From Leptoclinus maculatus (Eukaryota > Chordata > Actinopteri > Perciformes > Stichaeidae): a DNA stretch of 64,000 nucleotides. The notes beneath the pieces are model-generated. The model was not told where the DNA came from, searched no databases, and was given only the letters and a program-made list of their open reading frames with translations. Every line of letters begins with the position of its first letter. The first letter of the stretch is position 1. The stretch lies in contig JAVDOI010000001.1 of the NCBI GenBank assembly GCA_032191485.1, positions 32,887,885-32,951,884 of the forward strand. Direction: 5' to 3'. Shown here piece after piece: positions 61,476-64,000 of the stretch. The translations under genes and the position numbers were made by a program.

Positions 61476-63459
61476 ATGCTGCGGATGATGGACCGGGGAG
61501 AGCGGTCGATACCGACCGAAAAAGAAGCGTCGTTTGAGGCTTTTTTAAAACCGTTGACGAAGCGGATACCGGAAACAACTTCCACCAACGGCCATGAAGA
61601 CATGGAGACGGACAGTAAACCGTTCTGCTTCGGTATGGCTACCTTTATTACACATATGCTTCAGTCTGTACGCTTAATTTGCGTGATTGCGTGTAGCAAT
61701 GTGGTATCAAATTATTTATTATTTAGCCCCACGGGTTTAAAGCATTTGTCACGTAGTCTTTGATTTATTTGAGACGCGTGATTCACTGGTTCCCATTACG
61801 TTTGATAGCTCCATAGCAGGAACAAGATATATTGAAAAGTTAGATGAGGAAGAGGAGCGACTGTTGTTGTTTAAGTAACGGATGTGATGTAAAAGTCCCG
61901 CCTCCCGGCTCTGATGTCCAATCAATCTCCTGCGAGTGTACACGAGAGAAGTTTGTTTATTTTAACCCCAAATATGATATTCTTATACCTCGCCAAGAAG
62001 GTTTGAAGCCTAATTTATAGATCTGGAAATTAGATGCTGTGCGACAGTTGTATTTTCTGATGTTGTGGCTGATAATCTCAATGTGGTTGTGTAGCACTCT
62101 ATTACAGTATATTACATTACATCATCACATTGCATTATTAATGATGAGGACAGCTTTTTACCCTGATTGTCATCTTTTTCTGTCACATCTGAAATGATAA
62201 GAAGCCAGGAAAAGCAGCATGTTATCATAATAGTGCTGAAATAAATGTAATATGTAATTGAAAATTAATAAACTCAACAATTTTGCTTTTAAATGAATTG
62301 TTCAAGTCAAAAAATGTACCAAGCAAAAATGGCAGATACTAGATGCTTCTCAGGTGTGAGGCTGTGCTGCTTTTCCAATTTTTCTTATTCCAATTGTATG
62401 ACATTTTATATCAACGTATTAATCAATAAATAGTCGATAGTTGCAGCCCTAATTATAACTTTTTGTTTTCCTCTCATTTAGTGAAAGTGGCTCTGGAGGA
62501 CGGAGACTCTGACACCTTTACCGTGGTGAATGAAGCTGGTTTTAACTCTGCTGTAGACGGCATCCCAGAAGGTGCACAAGGACATCCAGTAGAAGACATA
62601 ACACATGAAGAGGCGAGTGACGATCGCCCGGTGAAACGTAGACGGAATAAACGCAGCTTGATTTGGAGGCACTACGAGGAACTGGACAGTTTGGCTGCTG
62701 CTCGTTGCTGCATTTGCATGAAGTTACAGTCCTTTGAAGGCGGCAGCACCAGCAACCTGCACCGGCACATGTCAAAGAGACACCCGGAGGTGTTTTCTCA
62801 GCTAGCAGCAGAACGGCAGCACCCACTACCACCACCACCACCCCACTCATCACAGAGCTCAGATGCTAATGGTGACAAACAAGCCTCGATAGAATATAAT
62901 CTAAACTACATTACAATATCTGCAGAATTTTGATGACACTGAACAATTTTAGTTATGTTTAAGAATGATATCAACATATTAATCAGTAAGGAACTGTTAC
63001 TTGCAGACCTAATCATAATTTTGTTTTCCTCTTATTTAGTGGAAGTGGTTCTGGAGGATGGAGACTTTGACACCCTTAATTCTACCATGAACGGCGTCCT
63101 GAAAGGTGCACAAGGAGGTCCAGCAGAACAAATACGGCATGAAGAGGCGAGTGAAGACCACCCTGTGAAACGCAGGCGGAGTAAACGCAGCTTGATTTGG
63201 AGGCACTACGAGCAACTGGACAGTTTGGCTGCTGCTCGCTGCCGCATTTGCATGAAGAAGTTACAGTACTTTGAAGGCGGCAGCACCAGCAACCTGCACC
63301 GGCACATGTCAAAGAGACACCCGGAGGTGTTTTCTCAGCTACTAGCAGACGGGCAGCACCCACCACCCCCCCACTCATCACAGAGCTCAGATGTTAATGG
63401 TGACGCATTGATGCCACCAGAGAACGTTGGGGCGACAGAGAAGCAGAGGCAGTTTTCTG
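61476..63459 (+). CDS. Unidentified BED zinc-finger gene, 5' part with duplicated finger exon
   Basis: Three exons are supported. Exon 1, 61476-61632, has in-frame ATGs at 61476, 61485 and 61488 and encodes RSIPTEKEASFEAFLKPLTK-like sequence, ending TTCG/GTATGG. Exon 2a is 62482-62871 and exon 2b is 63040-63459. Both 2a and 2b start after a TTTAG acceptor, are phase 1 at both ends, and each encodes VKRRR/KRSLIWRHYE followed by a BED-type finger: CxxC in ARCxICMK, then NLHRHMSKRHPE. BED fingers bind DNA and occur in ZBED genes derived from hAT transposases. The exon-2a donor (G/GTGACA) is weaker than that of 2b (G/GTAATG). The exons could be used together or as alternatives. The gene continues past the right edge, so I cannot name it. 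Confidence 0.75.
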
Positions 63460-64000
63460 GTAATGTATTATAGCTCACTGTTGTTTGTGTGTATAATTCA
63501 TTCTGGCTTTTTCAAAGACACATTGTGGAATAAGTGACATATATAAATGTGTTGTTTTTACAAGAACCTCTGCATTTATTAGAAGACAAATGTTAAATGT
63601 TGTCTAAACACCAACCTAGATGAAATACAATCTAAAATACTCTACGCTGTCTGGTCAAAGAATAATAAAGACAAGATTGTGAACCACATATTTGAGGCCA
63701 GCTTTCAGTACATGACAGCATAAATACATTTTAGTTGGTACCAGAAGGTATCGAGGTTAGTTAGATACCCAGCCCTGGTTTTATCTTGTGAACATTTAGT
63801 TTGAAACATCAGGTTTTTATCATCATGGCCAGAATTTTAACATACAGTTTGGTATGGTTATATATTTCTCTCTGTAAATTTCCTTTATAGTCCAACTGCA
63901 GAAGAAGTAAATAGGAAGGTAAAGCATCGTCCAGCACATTATTTAAGTACTTGTGTTGTCATTTTCTCAGTAATTTCAAGAAAGCAATTTGGTATCTCAG
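63460..64000 (+). other. Intron of the BED-finger gene to window end
   Basis: It follows the exon-2b donor. No further exon is recognised before the window ends. Confidence 0.5.

Noticed and set aside
1..64000. CRISPR arrays, tRNA or rRNA genes, phage-like or bacterial operon systems
   Set aside because: No regularly spaced repeat arrays, no intact tRNA folds or rRNA words, and every gene has vertebrate spliced structure or is a known vertebrate family.

Overview
The window is nuclear DNA from a ray-finned fish, most likely a percomorph teleost. The evidence is compact vertebrate-type spliced genes with GT-AG introns, long CA/GT/CT/AT microsatellites, fish-type dispersed repeats, a tRNA-derived SINE and hAT-type DNA transposon remains. 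There is no bacterial-style gene packing, so long ORFs are a poor guide here. Most genes were read exon by exon by matching splice sites, reading phase and recalled vertebrate protein families. No alignment was run.

Left part (1-20.8 kb). The first coding exon of a calretinin gene (calb2) lies on the minus strand at 1333-1426, and the rest of the gene is off the left edge. After about 14 kb of repeat-bearing intergenic DNA comes cmtr2, the cap-2 mRNA 2'-O-methyltransferase. It is complete on the minus strand with two coding exons at 15902-18858, a probable non-coding first exon at about 20603-20700 and an NRF1-type promoter palindrome at 20661-20672. A 1.1-kb fold-back (palindromic) element with a 6-bp target duplication sits directly upstream, at 20763-21865.

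Middle part (21.9-43.2 kb). slc38a8, a sodium-coupled amino acid transporter, is complete with ten coding exons on the minus strand at 28643-34654. A deleted hAT element with an 8-bp target duplication follows at 35464-36771. nrn1l, a neuritin-like GPI-anchored protein, is complete on the minus strand in three small exons at 39874-43155; none of them stands out as a long ORF.

Right part (43.2-64 kb). thap11 is a single-exon minus-strand gene at 47822-48637 whose upstream DNA carries two motifs resembling the ZNF143/THAP11 binding element. gfod2 is on the plus strand with two coding exons at 53445-57749 and a transposon in its intron. At the right edge is the start of an unidentified plus-strand gene with a tandemly duplicated BED zinc-finger exon.

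The set nrn1l-thap11-gfod2, with gfod2 in opposite orientation, matches the order and relative orientation I recall for human 16q22.1. cmtr2 and calb2 are neighbours at human 16q22, and SLC38A8 lies further out on 16q. The window is therefore a fish counterpart of human chromosome 16q. The genes are functionally unrelated and the link is ancestral synteny, not an operon. The most notable non-gene structures are the palindrome beside the cmtr2 promoter, the duplicated BED exon, the possible THAP11 self-regulatory sites, and TG repeats abutting two slc38a8 splice acceptors.
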